NCBI GenBank assembly: GCA_963698015.1
Contig: OY969109.1
Span: 2,914,001-2,978,000, forward strand
Direction: 5' to 3'
DNA length: 64,000 nucleotides
Origin: VAXT01 sp963698015
Lineage (GTDB): Bacteria; Actinomycetota; Thermoleophilia; Gaiellales; Gaiellaceae
Translations under genes and position numbers: made by a program
Notes under the pieces: model-generated
The model's database searches: none
Told to the model about the DNA's origin: nothing
The model's input: the letters and a program-made list of their open reading frames with translations, nothing else
In this document: positions 42,488-51,938 of the stretch, in pieces
How the letters are laid out: each line of letters opens with the position of its first letter
Numbering within the stretch: the first letter of the stretch is position 1

Positions 42488-45400
42488 CAGCCGCCGTTGC
42501 GCAGCCGTGGGCCGGCGCAGACGAGGTTCAGCGCCGGGCAGTCCGCGCAGACGAACTCGCTCGGGGTGGGACGGAACTCCCCCGCCTGGATGCGGGTGAT
42601 CGCGCCGGAGAGCTCCGCCTCGAGGCCGGGAACGTCCGCACGCGCGAAGCCGGCCGAGACGACCGCGTCCGGGCGCTCGAGGAAGTGGTAGACGACCTCG
42701 ACCTGCTCCGCACCGGCCCGGAAGCAGGCCAGCGCGTAGACGAGCCGCTGCAAGCGGTAGTCGGCCTCGACGATCTCATCAGGCTCCGCTTCCGCGAGGG
42801 AGTTCGTCTTGTAGTCGAGCACCAGCGCGCTCGGGCCGTCACGGTGCAGCACGTCGATGCGACCGTGGAGGAGGACGCCGTCGTGCTCGAAGGCGAAGGG
42901 CAGCTCGGCGGCGGCGTGCTCCAGAGCTGCGACGCGGGCGCCCAGCTCGGACGTGCAGTACGACGCAACGAAGTCTCTGATGCGCTCGAGCTCCTCGCCG
43001 GTCACGGCCGGGTAGCGGGCGCGGACGATCTCGTCGAGATCGTCCGGAACGGCCGGCGCACGGAGGTCGATCCGCTCGAGCAAGGCGTGCACGGCGTCGC
43101 CGATCTCCGTCGCCGCCAGGCCGGTCTGCCCCGGAACCGAGCCGGATGCTTCGGCGGGACGGAGCCCGACCACGCGTTCGGCGAAGTACCGGTACGAGCA
43201 GCGCTCGAAGAGCGAGAGCGCGCTGTACGACAGCCGGCGCACCCGGTGGAGCGGCGGGACCGGCACCTCGGCCAGCGGCACGAGCTCGGGCGCCTCCGCC
43301 GGCGCGCCGCCGTTCGCAGCAACCTCGAAGAGCTCGAGCTGCTCCACCGTCGTGGGCGCATCCGCGACCACCGGCTCCGGCGCATGGCGGTCGAGTCGGA
43401 TCAGCAGCCGCGCCCCTCCCCGCTCGATCTCCACCGGGCCCGGCTCCGCGCCGACGTCGTCGAGCTCGCTTGCGTCGAGCCGCTCGAGGACCCAGCCGAT
43501 CGGCGTGCTCGCGTCGGCCTTGCGGTCCTGGTCGATCGCGCCGGAGACGATCAAGCGGTCGATCGCCCGGGTCATCGCCACGTAGTAGAGGCGGAGCCGC
43601 TCGGCCCCTTCGGCGTCCTGCTCGGCCGACCTGACGGATTCGTACTCCGACGTGGAGAGGCGCTTTCCGGTCGAGGGCTCGGCGACCCGGAAGCCCAGGC
43701 GTCCGTCCGGCAGGCAGAGAATCTCGTCGGCGTCGTGCCGTCCACGGTCACGGCCCGCGTCGGCGACGACGACGACCTTGAACTCCAGCCCCTTGGCCGA
43801 ATGGATGGTCAGGAGCCGGATCACGTCCGTCCCCTCCTCCTCGGCGACGGCCTCGAGCTCCGAGGCGCCGACCGCGTCCTGCTCGGCGACGAAGCGCACG
43901 AAGCCCTGGACGTCGGGCCCGCGCAGCTCCTCGTACGAGCGCGCGAGGCGCGCGAGCTTGCGCAGGTTCGCGTAGCGGCGGCGTCCGTCCCACTGCGCCA
44001 GCACCGCAAGGTCGTAGTCGTGCGCGCAGACGATCTGCTCGCACAGGAGTTCAAGCGACAGCGAGGGCGCCTGCGTCGAAAGCCGGTCGAAGCGCTGCCT
44101 GAACGCCTGGAAGAGCCGCTCGTCCCGCGCCGAGAGCCCTTCCGGCATGTCCTTCTCGAGCCCGCAGAAGAGCGGCCGCTTCGGCGCAGCCCGGCGGAGC
44201 AGCACCAGCGCGTCGTTGGAGACACCCACGAACGGCGAGGCGAGCACGGTCACGAGCGCCTCGTCGTCGTAGCGGTTGTGAAGCAGCCGCAGGTAGGCAA
44301 GGAGGTCGACGACCTGCTGCTGGTGGTAGTAGTCGCGGCCGGTCGCGCGGAAGGTGGGCAGGTCGAGCGCCCGCAGCTGCTCTTCGTAGAGCCGTGCGTC
44401 CGTGCCCGCGGCGAACAGGAGAACGATCTCACCCGGAGTCGCCTCGCCGGCGTCCACGAGCTCCCGGACGCGGCGGGCGATGTGCCGCGCCTCGGCCTCG
44501 CGCCAGTGCGTGCCCGTGCCCGCGTAGCTCGCCTTGTCGGTCACGAGGAGCTCGACCGCGGCTCCGAAGGCCGGATCGGCGAAGCGGCCGGCCGCGTCGA
44601 GCGGCTGGAAGGTCTCACCGAAGTCGGCCGCGAAGAGGTGGTTGATCACGTCGAGCACCTCGGGGCGCGAGCGGTAGTTCTGCGTCAGGGCCAAGACGCC
44701 GCCGACCTGCTCGCGCCGCTCGCGGAAGACCTCGACGTCCGCGTGCCGGAAGCGGTAGATCGACTGGAACTCGTCGCCCACGAAGAAGAGCTCGGCGCCT
44801 TCACGCGCAAGCAGGTCCACCAGCTCGCACTGGAGGCGGTTCGTGTCCTGGAACTCGTCGACCATGATCGAGGCGAAGCGCCAGCTCTCACGCTCGCGGA
44901 TCTCCTGGTTCTCCTGGAGCAGCGAGCGTGCCAGCAACTGCAGGTCCTCGAAGTCGAGCGCGGACTCGCGGTCCTTCGCCGCGCGGTAGGCGCGATCGTA
45001 GGCGAGCAGGAGCTCCTGCAGCTGCTCGCGGTCGCGCGCCGCTAGCTCCTCGAGCGCGGCCTGCTCGACCTCACGCCGCGCGTCCTCGTAGGTCTCGGCT
45101 GCCTCGGTCGGGTCCGCCAGCTCGGTCAGGTCGAGCAGCTGCTCGGGCTTCGGCGGAGGATCAAGCAGGCGCAGCGCCTCGATCGCCTGCTCGCTCGCAA
45201 GTGCGTCGGCCGCCCTGCGCAGATCTTCGATCCGCGCCTCGAGCTGCGGGTCGCCGGTCGCCTCGAGGCGCAGCTCGAGGCCGGAGGAGCGCAGGGTCTC
45301 GTGCACGCCGGTGAGCATCCGCCGCAAGCGGCGGCCGCCGTACGAGGCGAGCAGCCTCAGCCGCTCCTCGTTCCCGCCCGCGCAGAACTCCTCCAGCGCC

Positions 45401-45795
45401 TCGCGGAAGGCCTCGCCCCGCAGCACCCGGCCCTGGCTGTCGTCGAGGACGCGGAACCGCGGGTCGATGCCGGCGGCGAACGGGTGGGCCCGCAGGAGCC
45501 GATGGCAGAAGCCGTGGATCGTCGAGATCCAGGCCGCGTCGAGCTCGCGTTCGAGGTCGTGGCGGCCGAGCTCGTGAAGGCGCCTCCGGATCCGGCCCCG
45601 CAGCTCCCCGGCCGCCCGCTCGGTGTACGTGATCACGAGGATGGAATCGACGTCCAGTCCGCGCTCGCAGACGGCCCGGCAAAAACGCTCGACGATGACC
45701 CTCGTCTTGCCGGTGCCCGCCCCGGCGGAGACGAAGACGACTCCCGGCTCCTCGATCGCCCGCAGCTGCTCGAGATTGGGAGCTTCGACGGTCAC
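42487..45795 (-). CDS. addA: AddA-like UvrD-family helicase/nuclease subunit
   Basis: A 1102-residue protein from GTG 45795. Superfamily 1 helicase motifs: Walker A SAGAGTGKT (residues 23-31), motif Ia ITYTERAAGEL, Walker B SIMVDEFQDTN, and motif V/VI region LLTIHSAKGLEF and YVAMTRAIDRLIV. The C terminus has a RecB-type nuclease domain with LVLDYKTNSL. With AddB it should process double-strand breaks. The GTG lacks a clear ribosome binding site and the 100-bp gap to addB contains the hairpin repeat. Confidence 0.88.
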   Translation of the reverse strand: MTVEAPNLEQLRAIEEPGVVFVSAGAGTGKTRVIVERFCRAVCERGLDVDSILVITYTERAAGELRGRIRRRLHELGRHDLERELDAAWISTIHGFCHRLLRAHPFAAGIDPRFRVLDDSQGRVLRGEAFREALEEFCAGGNEERLRLLASYGGRRLRRMLTGVHETLRSSGLELRLEATGDPQLEARIEDLRRAADALASEQAIEALRLLDPPPKPEQLLDLTELADPTEAAETYEDARREVEQAALEELAARDREQLQELLLAYDRAYRAAKDRESALDFEDLQLLARSLLQENQEIRERESWRFASIMVDEFQDTNRLQCELVDLLAREGAELFFVGDEFQSIYRFRHADVEVFRERREQVGGVLALTQNYRSRPEVLDVINHLFAADFGETFQPLDAAGRFADPAFGAAVELLVTDKASYAGTGTHWREAEARHIARRVRELVDAGEATPGEIVLLFAAGTDARLYEEQLRALDLPTFRATGRDYYHQQQVVDLLAYLRLLHNRYDDEALVTVLASPFVGVSNDALVLLRRAAPKRPLFCGLEKDMPEGLSARDERLFQAFRQRFDRLSTQAPSLSLELLCEQIVCAHDYDLAVLAQWDGRRRYANLRKLARLARSYEELRGPDVQGFVRFVAEQDAVGASELEAVAEEEGTDVIRLLTIHSAKGLEFKVVVVADAGRDRGRHDADEILCLPDGRLGFRVAEPSTGKRLSTSEYESVRSAEQDAEGAERLRLYYVAMTRAIDRLIVSGAIDQDRKADASTPIGWVLERLDASELDDVGAEPGPVEIERGGARLLIRLDRHAPEPVVADAPTTVEQLELFEVAANGGAPAEAPELVPLAEVPVPPLHRVRRLSYSALSLFERCSYRYFAERVVGLRPAEASGSVPGQTGLAATEIGDAVHALLERIDLRAPAVPDDLDEIVRARYPAVTGEELERIRDFVASYCTSELGARVAALEHAAAELPFAFEHDGVLLHGRIDVLHRDGPSALVLDYKTNSLAEAEPDEIVEADYRLQRLVYALACFRAGAEQVEVVYHFLERPDAVVSAGFARADVPGLEAELSGAITRIQAGEFRPTPSEFVCADCPALNLVCAGPRLRNGG

Positions 45796-45837
45796 CAGGT
45801 GAACCTCGATCCGAGCGCACCCGGACAGCGGCGCAGA

Positions 45838-45890
45838 CGGCCGAGCCGGCGAAGCCGGCACGGCCTGAAGGCGACATCGCAAGCGACGTC
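45838..45890 (+). repeat. 53-bp two-hairpin repeat, copy 2 (between addB and addA)
   Basis: Same order as the copy at 33251: cggccga, hairpin gccggc-gaa-gccggc, 13-bp spacer, gac-atcgcaagcgac-gtc. Both stems have changed relative to copy 1 with both sides altered so that pairing is kept. In both copies the core ggcgaagcc contains the very stable DNA mini-hairpin GCGAAGC. It occupies most of the gap upstream of addA. Confidence 0.7.
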
Positions 45891-45895
45891 GCCGC

Positions 45896-48820
45896 TCACG
45901 ACCGCTTCACCCGGCACATCGTCCAGAGGCTGCACCACGACGGGCACGGGAAGCCGCCCTTCGGATCGTGCCTGATGTCTCCCTCGCGGATGCGGCTGAC
46001 CGCGGTGCGGGCTCGCTCCTGCGCCTGCTCGACCTGGGCCCAGAACGCGTCCTCCTCGAGGTAGTCGTTCTTCTGGAAGCCGGGGACGCCGTCCTCGCGC
46101 AGGTCGGACCGCAGGAGGCCGCGGGCCTTGCCGTCGCCCGCGAGCGCCCGGTAGACGCCGCCGAGCGGCTCGATCCCGACCAGGTCGCGCAGCACGAGCA
46201 TGTAGAGCGGGATCTGCAGAAGGTGCGCGCGCTCGATCTCCGCCGCCGAGTGCGCCGTCCTGCCCGACTTGTAGTCGACCACCATCCCGCGCGCCCCGAA
46301 CGGGTCGCGATCGATCCGGTCGATCTTTCCCGACACGCTGAATCCGCCGAGGTCGAGCCCGCGCTGCAGCTCCGGAGCCGAGCGCTCCGACCCGAACGAG
46401 ACCTCGAAGCGGTTCGGGACGAGCGGCGACTCCGACTCGGACTCCCGACGGACGAGCTCCTCGAGGTCGCGGGCGAGGCTCTGCTCGAGCTCGTTTCGCT
46501 CCAGCTCGGGGACGTCCACCCGAACGTGAGCCTGGATCGCCTCGGCAAGGCACTCGCGCAGGAACGCGAGGGCGTCGTCCAGGTTCTCGGCTTGCACGCG
46601 CTCCGCGCCTGTGCGCTTCGGCAGGCCCTTGAAGAACGTGAACAGCGCCTGGTGGGCGACGGTGCCGCGGAGGCGCGCGTCCACCTCGGCGTCGATGCTC
46701 CTCGGCGAGACGACGCGCTCGAAGAGCCACATCGAGGAGCAGTCGGCAAAGCGCTCGAGATCGGTGACGGAGAAGCTCGTCTTGCGGCGCAGCTCGTCCA
46801 GAACGTCGACGCTCGTCAGCCGAGTCGGCCGGTCGAAGGCGCCGAGCGCCCGCTCCAGCCGCCGCTCCCAGCCGTTGGCGCGCGCGAGAGCGTCAGCCGG
46901 CCCGCGGTCGGCCGACGCGAGCGCCGCAAGGGCCCGCAACCGCTCGCGCTCGCTCGGCGCGCTCTCGAGCGGCCAGGTCAGCGCCGCGAGCGGCCGTCGC
47001 CGTGTCCAGCGCTCGGCCTCCTCGGCCGCGAAGAGCCCACGCGCCTCGTCCCAGAACGGGCTCGCCTCGCGCGGCGACCCTTCGTCGTTCGCAGCCTCAC
47101 GCACGAGGTAGAGCCGCCGCGTCGGGCGGGTGCAGGCCGTGTAGAAGAGGTAGCGGTCGCGGGCGACCGGGTCGGTGCGGAGCAGCCGCCCGGCGCGGGA
47201 CGACCGCTCGAGCTCGGCCTTCTGGTCGTCGTCGAGGAAGGGCGAGCCCAGAGCACGGCGCGGCAGCCGGCCTTCCTCGAGGCCGAGCACGAAGACGACC
47301 TCGAACCGTCGAGTGCGGGCACGTAGGAGGTCGAGCACGGCCACACGGCCAGCTTCGCCGGCGCCTGCGAGCCTGACCGGCGCATCGTCGAGCAGGCTCA
47401 GGGCCTCCTCACGCGTCACCTCGCCGCCGAGGTCGCGCCAGTCCTCGAGCTCGGCCACGAGCCTGCGCGCCCGCTCGTGCGCACGCAGGTCAAGCCGCGC
47501 GGCCTCTCCCGTGGGCGGTGACTCGAGCCCGTGAGCCGCACGTGTCATCGCGCGCGCCAGGTCCGCCACCGCGGCGAGCGGATCGGTGGCGGTGCGCACC
47601 GCTTCGAGGTGCGGCAGCGGCTGACCACGGAGCTTCCCGACCTCCTCCTCGACCCGAGCCCCGACGGTCACGCCGCGCCCACGGAGGCGCCCTTCCAGAA
47701 AGTCGACGTGCGAGCGCGAAAGCCCGGAGAACGGAGAGCGGAGGAACGCGAAGAGGTCACGCCGCTCGCCGTCCAGCCAGGCGTAGCGCAGCAGCGCCAG
47801 GAGCGCCTGCCCGAACGGGGTCTGTCCGAGACGAAGGCGGCCCTCGAGGGCGTACGGCACGCCCAGGGTCGTGAACGCGGTGTCGAGCGGCGCGCGCCAG
47901 CGGTCGATGGAGGGGCAGACGACGGCGATCTCGTCCGCCTCCGTGCCCGAGCGCAACAGCGCCAGCACCTCCTCGGCCACGAGCTCGAGCGTGCTGCGCA
48001 GGCCGGCCCCCTCGAGGAAACGGATCGAGCCGTCGAGCTCCGGCGCCGCACCCTCTTCGCCGAAGAGGGTGCGCTCCAGATGCGCGAGCGGCGCGGTGCG
48101 CGCACCCGGATTCGGAGGAAGCTCCTCGCGAGTCGCCGCCAGCTCGTTCAGATCGTCGGAGGTGCGGGAGAGCGACGCGAACGCGTCGCGACCCGGCTCG
48201 TACGGGAGCGAGACGGTCACGTCTGCCCGGGCGGCCAGCGCCTCCAGCAACGCCCACTCGGCGCCGGTCAGGTCCTCGAAGCCGTATGCGAACACCGGTC
48301 TCGGGCTCCAGGCCTCGAGGTCGCCGCCGGCACGCTCGGCCGCGTGACGGCGCTCCAGCTCACGATCCCAGAGGCCGAGGCGGTCGAGCTCGTCCTGGTA
48401 CGCGCGGTAGAGCTCGGCGAGCTCGCCCTCCAGCTCTCCCGGATCGAGCAGCGCAGACTCGAGCTCGGCCACGGTCACCCCGAGCGCGTCGGCAAAGCCG
48501 CCGAACCGCGCCGAGCGCCCGAGCCCTCCACTCGCAGCCGCGACCACCCGCCGCAGGAGCAGTGTGCGCTGTGTCTGGGTCACCACAGGGCGGTGTGTGC
48601 CGTTGCCTCGGGCGATCCGCTCGAAGAGGTCGTCGAAGGTGTCGATCGAGCCGCCGACGAGCGCGCCGGTCCGCTCCAGCAGCGCGCGCTCCGCCCGGTC
48701 GACGTCCGGCCGGTTCGGCACGATCAGGATCGGATCTGCCTCGAGCGCGCCCAGGTAACGCTCGAGCAGGAGCGCGACCTTCCCTGCGTTGGCAGGCCCT
48801 GCGAGCAGGCTTAGAGGCAC
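45896..48820 (-). CDS. addB: AddB-like helicase-fold/nuclease subunit with Fe-S cluster cysteines
   Basis: A 974-residue protein. The N terminus has a degenerate nucleotide-binding start, LLAGPANAGKVALLLERYL, as expected for AddB. The C-terminal PD-(D/E)XK nuclease reads MVVDYKSGRTAHSA. Cysteines that would hold the AddB iron-sulfur staple are seen in FADCSSMWLFERV and at the end in CPSWCSLWTMC. It precedes addA on the same strand. The start at ATG 48820 gives a sensible N terminus. Confidence 0.85.
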   Translation of the reverse strand: MPLSLLAGPANAGKVALLLERYLGALEADPILIVPNRPDVDRAERALLERTGALVGGSIDTFDDLFERIARGNGTHRPVVTQTQRTLLLRRVVAAASGGLGRSARFGGFADALGVTVAELESALLDPGELEGELAELYRAYQDELDRLGLWDRELERRHAAERAGGDLEAWSPRPVFAYGFEDLTGAEWALLEALAARADVTVSLPYEPGRDAFASLSRTSDDLNELAATREELPPNPGARTAPLAHLERTLFGEEGAAPELDGSIRFLEGAGLRSTLELVAEEVLALLRSGTEADEIAVVCPSIDRWRAPLDTAFTTLGVPYALEGRLRLGQTPFGQALLALLRYAWLDGERRDLFAFLRSPFSGLSRSHVDFLEGRLRGRGVTVGARVEEEVGKLRGQPLPHLEAVRTATDPLAAVADLARAMTRAAHGLESPPTGEAARLDLRAHERARRLVAELEDWRDLGGEVTREEALSLLDDAPVRLAGAGEAGRVAVLDLLRARTRRFEVVFVLGLEEGRLPRRALGSPFLDDDQKAELERSSRAGRLLRTDPVARDRYLFYTACTRPTRRLYLVREAANDEGSPREASPFWDEARGLFAAEEAERWTRRRPLAALTWPLESAPSERERLRALAALASADRGPADALARANGWERRLERALGAFDRPTRLTSVDVLDELRRKTSFSVTDLERFADCSSMWLFERVVSPRSIDAEVDARLRGTVAHQALFTFFKGLPKRTGAERVQAENLDDALAFLRECLAEAIQAHVRVDVPELERNELEQSLARDLEELVRRESESESPLVPNRFEVSFGSERSAPELQRGLDLGGFSVSGKIDRIDRDPFGARGMVVDYKSGRTAHSAAEIERAHLLQIPLYMLVLRDLVGIEPLGGVYRALAGDGKARGLLRSDLREDGVPGFQKNDYLEEDAFWAQVEQAQERARTAVSRIREGDIRHDPKGGFPCPSWCSLWTMCRVKRS

Positions 48821-48893
48821 GGGCCCATCCTAGTCCCGGGGCCCGACGGCTCCGTCTCGCGTAAAGCCGGGGCGCCGCCCGGCCGCGACGCCG

Positions 48894-49091
48894 CTAGGCC
48901 GCCGCCGACTTCGGTCGCCGGCCCCGCCGGGCGACCGCGTGACCGGGCATTCCGCCGGCGCAGTTGTCGCAGAGATCCGCCTGCTTCGAACCGCGTCGAG
49001 CATCGGAGAAGTTCAGGCGCATCGTCGCGCCCTTTCCTTCGCCCACTTCCCTGCCGCAGCTGTCACAGACGAGCACAGTCTTGCGTGCCAA
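48894..49091 (-). CDS. Small actinobacterial CxxC zinc-ribbon protein
   Basis: A 65-residue protein: MARKTVLVCDSCGREVGEG with one CxxC, then DARRGSKQADLCDNCAGGMPG with the second, and a basic RRGRRPK tail. The two CxxC pairs make a zinc ribbon and the tail, like the AT-hook-type GRP motif of Lsr2-like proteins, could contact DNA or RNA. It is widespread in actinobacteria with no proven function. Confidence 0.75.
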   Translation of the reverse strand: MARKTVLVCDSCGREVGEGKGATMRLNFSDARRGSKQADLCDNCAGGMPGHAVARRGRRPKSAAA

Positions 49092-49150
49092 GTCAGCCTC
49101 CTCTTTCTCGAACGGATTGCGTCCAGCCCAAGGGAAAGATAGCGGTAATC

Positions 49151-50167
49151 CTACGCCGCTTCACGCGCCCTGCGAATTCGCCAGGAACGCAACAAGCTGA
49201 GCAGCGCCTGCTCCTCGAGATCCAGGCCCATATCGCGCGCGCCTACGAACCGCAAATGACGCGGGCGAAAATCGTCGATGGTTCGATCGTCGAGATACTG
49301 CTCGACAACCGCCGGGCTGACGTAGGAGGCGCGTGCAACAGCGGGCGTGTTTCCGAGCCGCTCGCCCACCGTTCTCATGACCGCCGCGATCGCACGCTTC
49401 TGCTCGCTCTCGGTCTCGGCCGGCTCCCGTTCCGCGAGAGCGATCGCCGCGAGGAGCGTTCCGCCCCAGGTACGGAAGTCCTTGGCCGTGAAGTCCTCGC
49501 CCATGTGCTCGCCGATGTAGTCGTTCAGCCTCCGCGCGCTCAGGCTGACGAGCTCGTCGTTGTGCCGATAGCGAAACAGCGTCCTCCCGCCGCGCTCGGC
49601 CGACAGCTTCTTCAAGGCGTGCGCCAGCTCGGAGTCGACGAGCGCCGTGCGAACCAGCACACGATGCTTCGCGCGGAAGCGGAACGCGATCTTGCTTCCG
49701 CGCACGCGGACGTGGCTCTTGCGGAGAGTGGTGATCCCGAAGGTGCGGAACTTCCTCGCATAGCGCTCGTCGCCGACCCGGAACCAGCCGAGGTTGATCA
49801 GCCGCACCGCGACAGCCGCCGTCCACTCGAAGCTGAGCGGCTCCTGCTCCATGTGCTCGGCCATCGCCTGCCGCAGCGCTGGAAGCCTCTCGGCGAAGCT
49901 CACGAGCTTGTCGAACTTCGCCTGCTCCTGACGCGCCCGGAACGCAGGGTGGTACAGGTACTGGCGCCGGCCGGCCTTGTCCACGCCGGTCGCCTGGAGC
50001 TTGGCACCGGCGCGCGGCGAGATCCAGACATCACGCCATGCAGGAGGGATCGCGAGCGAGGCGATCCGCTCGAGGTGCGCCTCGTCGCTGATCTTCCTCC
50101 CGCGGGCGTCCTCGTAGCGGAACCGTCCACGCGAACCGCTTCGCTTCCATCCGCCTCTGCGCGCCAT
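49151..50167 (-). CDS. DNA topoisomerase IB (poxvirus type)
   Basis: A 338-residue enzyme from ATG 50167. It has the N-terminal YEDARGRKISDEAHLERIASLAIPPAWRDVWI region, catalytic Arg130 in WFRVGDERYA, the KDFRTWGGT motif (Lys229/Arg232), and the nucleophile Tyr282 in ARASYVSPAVVEQY. It relaxes supercoils through a 3'-phosphotyrosine intermediate without ATP. It is divergent from the dehydrogenase gene, 51 bp away. Confidence 0.92.
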   Translation of the reverse strand: MARRGGWKRSGSRGRFRYEDARGRKISDEAHLERIASLAIPPAWRDVWISPRAGAKLQATGVDKAGRRQYLYHPAFRARQEQAKFDKLVSFAERLPALRQAMAEHMEQEPLSFEWTAAVAVRLINLGWFRVGDERYARKFRTFGITTLRKSHVRVRGSKIAFRFRAKHRVLVRTALVDSELAHALKKLSAERGGRTLFRYRHNDELVSLSARRLNDYIGEHMGEDFTAKDFRTWGGTLLAAIALAEREPAETESEQKRAIAAVMRTVGERLGNTPAVARASYVSPAVVEQYLDDRTIDDFRPRHLRFVGARDMGLDLEEQALLSLLRSWRIRRAREAA

Positions 50168-50218
50168 AGAGTCCCGGTGTAGCCGTGAGCGCGCGGTCCT
50201 AATCCACGAAGGAGGGCG

Positions 50219-51289
50219 ATGGCGGGGAAGACGATCGTGGTGCTGGAAGGCGACCAGACCGGGCAGGAGCTGCTCGAGGAGGCTCTGCGGACACTCGCGC
50301 CGGACGTGATCGGCTTCGAGCTCAGCTTCCCCCGCTACGACCTTTCCCTCGAGGCTCGCCGGGCGACGGGCAACGCGATCGTGCACGAGGCGGCGGCTGC
50401 CATCCGCGAGGCGGGGCTCGGCTTGAAGGCCGCGACGGTCACTCCGGAAGGTGCGGACGACGTCGGCTCTCCGAACCGGATCCTCCGGGAGGAGATCGGC
50501 GGTCGGGTGATCGTGCGCACCGGCCGGCGGATCCCGGGCATCGTGCCCTTCGGCGGCGTGCACGCGCCCATCTCGGTCGTGCGCATGGCCGTGGGCGACG
50601 CCTACGGCGCGGAGGAGTGGCGCGAGGGCGAGGGCGAGAACGAGGCCGCCTTTCGCACGGAACGCATCGAACGGGGCGTCTGCCATGCCGTCGCGGAGTT
50701 CGCGTTCCGCCTTGCCGAGAGCACCGGGGCCAAGGTCTTCGGCGGGCCGAAATACACGGTCAGCCCGGTCTACGAGGGGATGCTCAAGGAGGAGATGGAC
50801 GCGGCCGCGGCGAGGCATGCGGAGGTTCCGTACGAGCCGCAGCTGATCGACGCGACGTTCGCGCTCTTGATCGCCTCGAGCGGCGACCCGCTCGTGATCC
50901 CGGCGCTCAATCGCGACGGGGACATCCTCTCCGACCTCGTCCTCCCGCTCTTCGGCTCGATCGCCGGCTCGGAGTCGCTGCTCGTGGGCTTCGGGGACGA
51001 CTACGTGCCGACCGTGGTGCTCGCCGAGGCCGCGCACGGCACCGCGCCGTCGCTCCAGGGCAAGGACGTCGCGAACCCGCTGGCGATGATCCTCGCCGCC
51101 GCGGCGGTGCTCTCGTACGCCGGCGAGAAGGCGCAACAGGCCGCGAGAGCAATCCGCGAGGCATGCCTCGAAGCAGTCGCGGACGGTGTCCGCACCGCCG
51201 ATCTCGGCGGCCACGCGGGAACCAGCGAGTTCACCGACGAGGTGATCCGCAGGACGCGCTCGAAGCTCGAGGTCTGGGAAGCGCTCTAG
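50219..51289 (+). CDS. Isocitrate/isopropylmalate dehydrogenase family protein
   Basis: A 356-residue beta-decarboxylating dehydrogenase. Signs: IVVLEGDQTGQELLEEAL at the N terminus, KVFGGPKYTVSPVYEGMLKEE around the catalytic Lys/Tyr, and the cofactor loop EAAHGTAPSLQGKDVANPLAMILAAA. Family members oxidise isocitrate, 3-isopropylmalate or homoisocitrate. The usual substrate-loop arginines are atypical (RTGRRIPGIVPFGGVH), so the substrate is unclear. Aconitase is not adjacent. Confidence 0.85.
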   Translation: MAGKTIVVLEGDQTGQELLEEALRTLAPDVIGFELSFPRYDLSLEARRATGNAIVHEAAAAIREAGLGLKAATVTPEGADDVGSPNRILREEIGGRVIVRTGRRIPGIVPFGGVHAPISVVRMAVGDAYGAEEWREGEGENEAAFRTERIERGVCHAVAEFAFRLAESTGAKVFGGPKYTVSPVYEGMLKEEMDAAAARHAEVPYEPQLIDATFALLIASSGDPLVIPALNRDGDILSDLVLPLFGSIAGSESLLVGFGDDYVPTVVLAEAAHGTAPSLQGKDVANPLAMILAAAAVLSYAGEKAQQAARAIREACLEAVADGVRTADLGGHAGTSEFTDEVIRRTRSKLEVWEAL

Positions 51290-51309
51290 GAGGTCGAGCC
51301 CTCCTACAA

Positions 51310-51882
51310 CTAGGAGGCTACGGCGCGGGTCAGCTCGACCTGGCCGAAGAGCTCGAGGAACAGTCGTGCGATCTCGGGGTCGAACTGCGTCCCGGCGCAC
51401 CGCTCTACCTCGGCGAGCGCCTCTTCCCTCGTCAGGGCGGGACGGTAGGGCCGGTCGCTCGTCATCGCGTCGAACGCGTCCGCGAGCGCCAGCACGCGCG
51501 CTTCGACGGGAATCTCCTCGCCGGCCTTCCCCGACGGGTAGCCGGTGCCGTCCCAGCGCTCGTGGTGGTAGAGCACGTAGGGAATCGCCTGGCGCAGGGC
51601 CGCAATCCTCAGGATGAGCTTGGCGCCGATCCTCGGGTGCTCCTGGATCTGGGCCCGCTCGTGCTCGTCGAGCCGGCCTTCCTTGGAGAGCACGGCATCC
51701 GGTACGGCGAGCTTGCCGATGTCGTGGAGCGGGCCGCCGACGCGCAGCGACGCCAGCCGTTCCTCGCTCCAGCCGAGCCGGCGGCCGAGGAGCTCCGCCA
51801 GCGCGGTCACGCGCGTCGAGTGCCCGCGGGTGTACGGGTCACGGGCCTCGATCGCCCGGCTGAGCGTCGGCAGGATCGCCAC
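51310..51882 (-). CDS. HD-GYP domain protein (short)
   Basis: About 190 residues. The HD motif is GPLHDIGKLAVPD, followed by HHERWDGTGYPSGKAGEEIPVEARVLALADAFDAMTSDRPYR, the GYP signature of cyclic-di-GMP phosphodiesterases. There is no sensor domain. The start is uncertain: GTG 51882 is used since upstream sequence in this frame belongs to the neighbouring phosphoesterase. It ends 20 bp from the convergent dehydrogenase gene. Confidence 0.75.
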   Translation of the reverse strand: MAILPTLSRAIEARDPYTRGHSTRVTALAELLGRRLGWSEERLASLRVGGPLHDIGKLAVPDAVLSKEGRLDEHERAQIQEHPRIGAKLILRIAALRQAIPYVLYHHERWDGTGYPSGKAGEEIPVEARVLALADAFDAMTSDRPYRPALTREEALAEVERCAGTQFDPEIARLFLELFGQVELTRAVAS

Positions 51883-51938
51883 GATGCCGAGATTTCCAGG
51901 CCGAGCCGCGTATCCCTCTTTCGGGGGAGGGAGAAATC

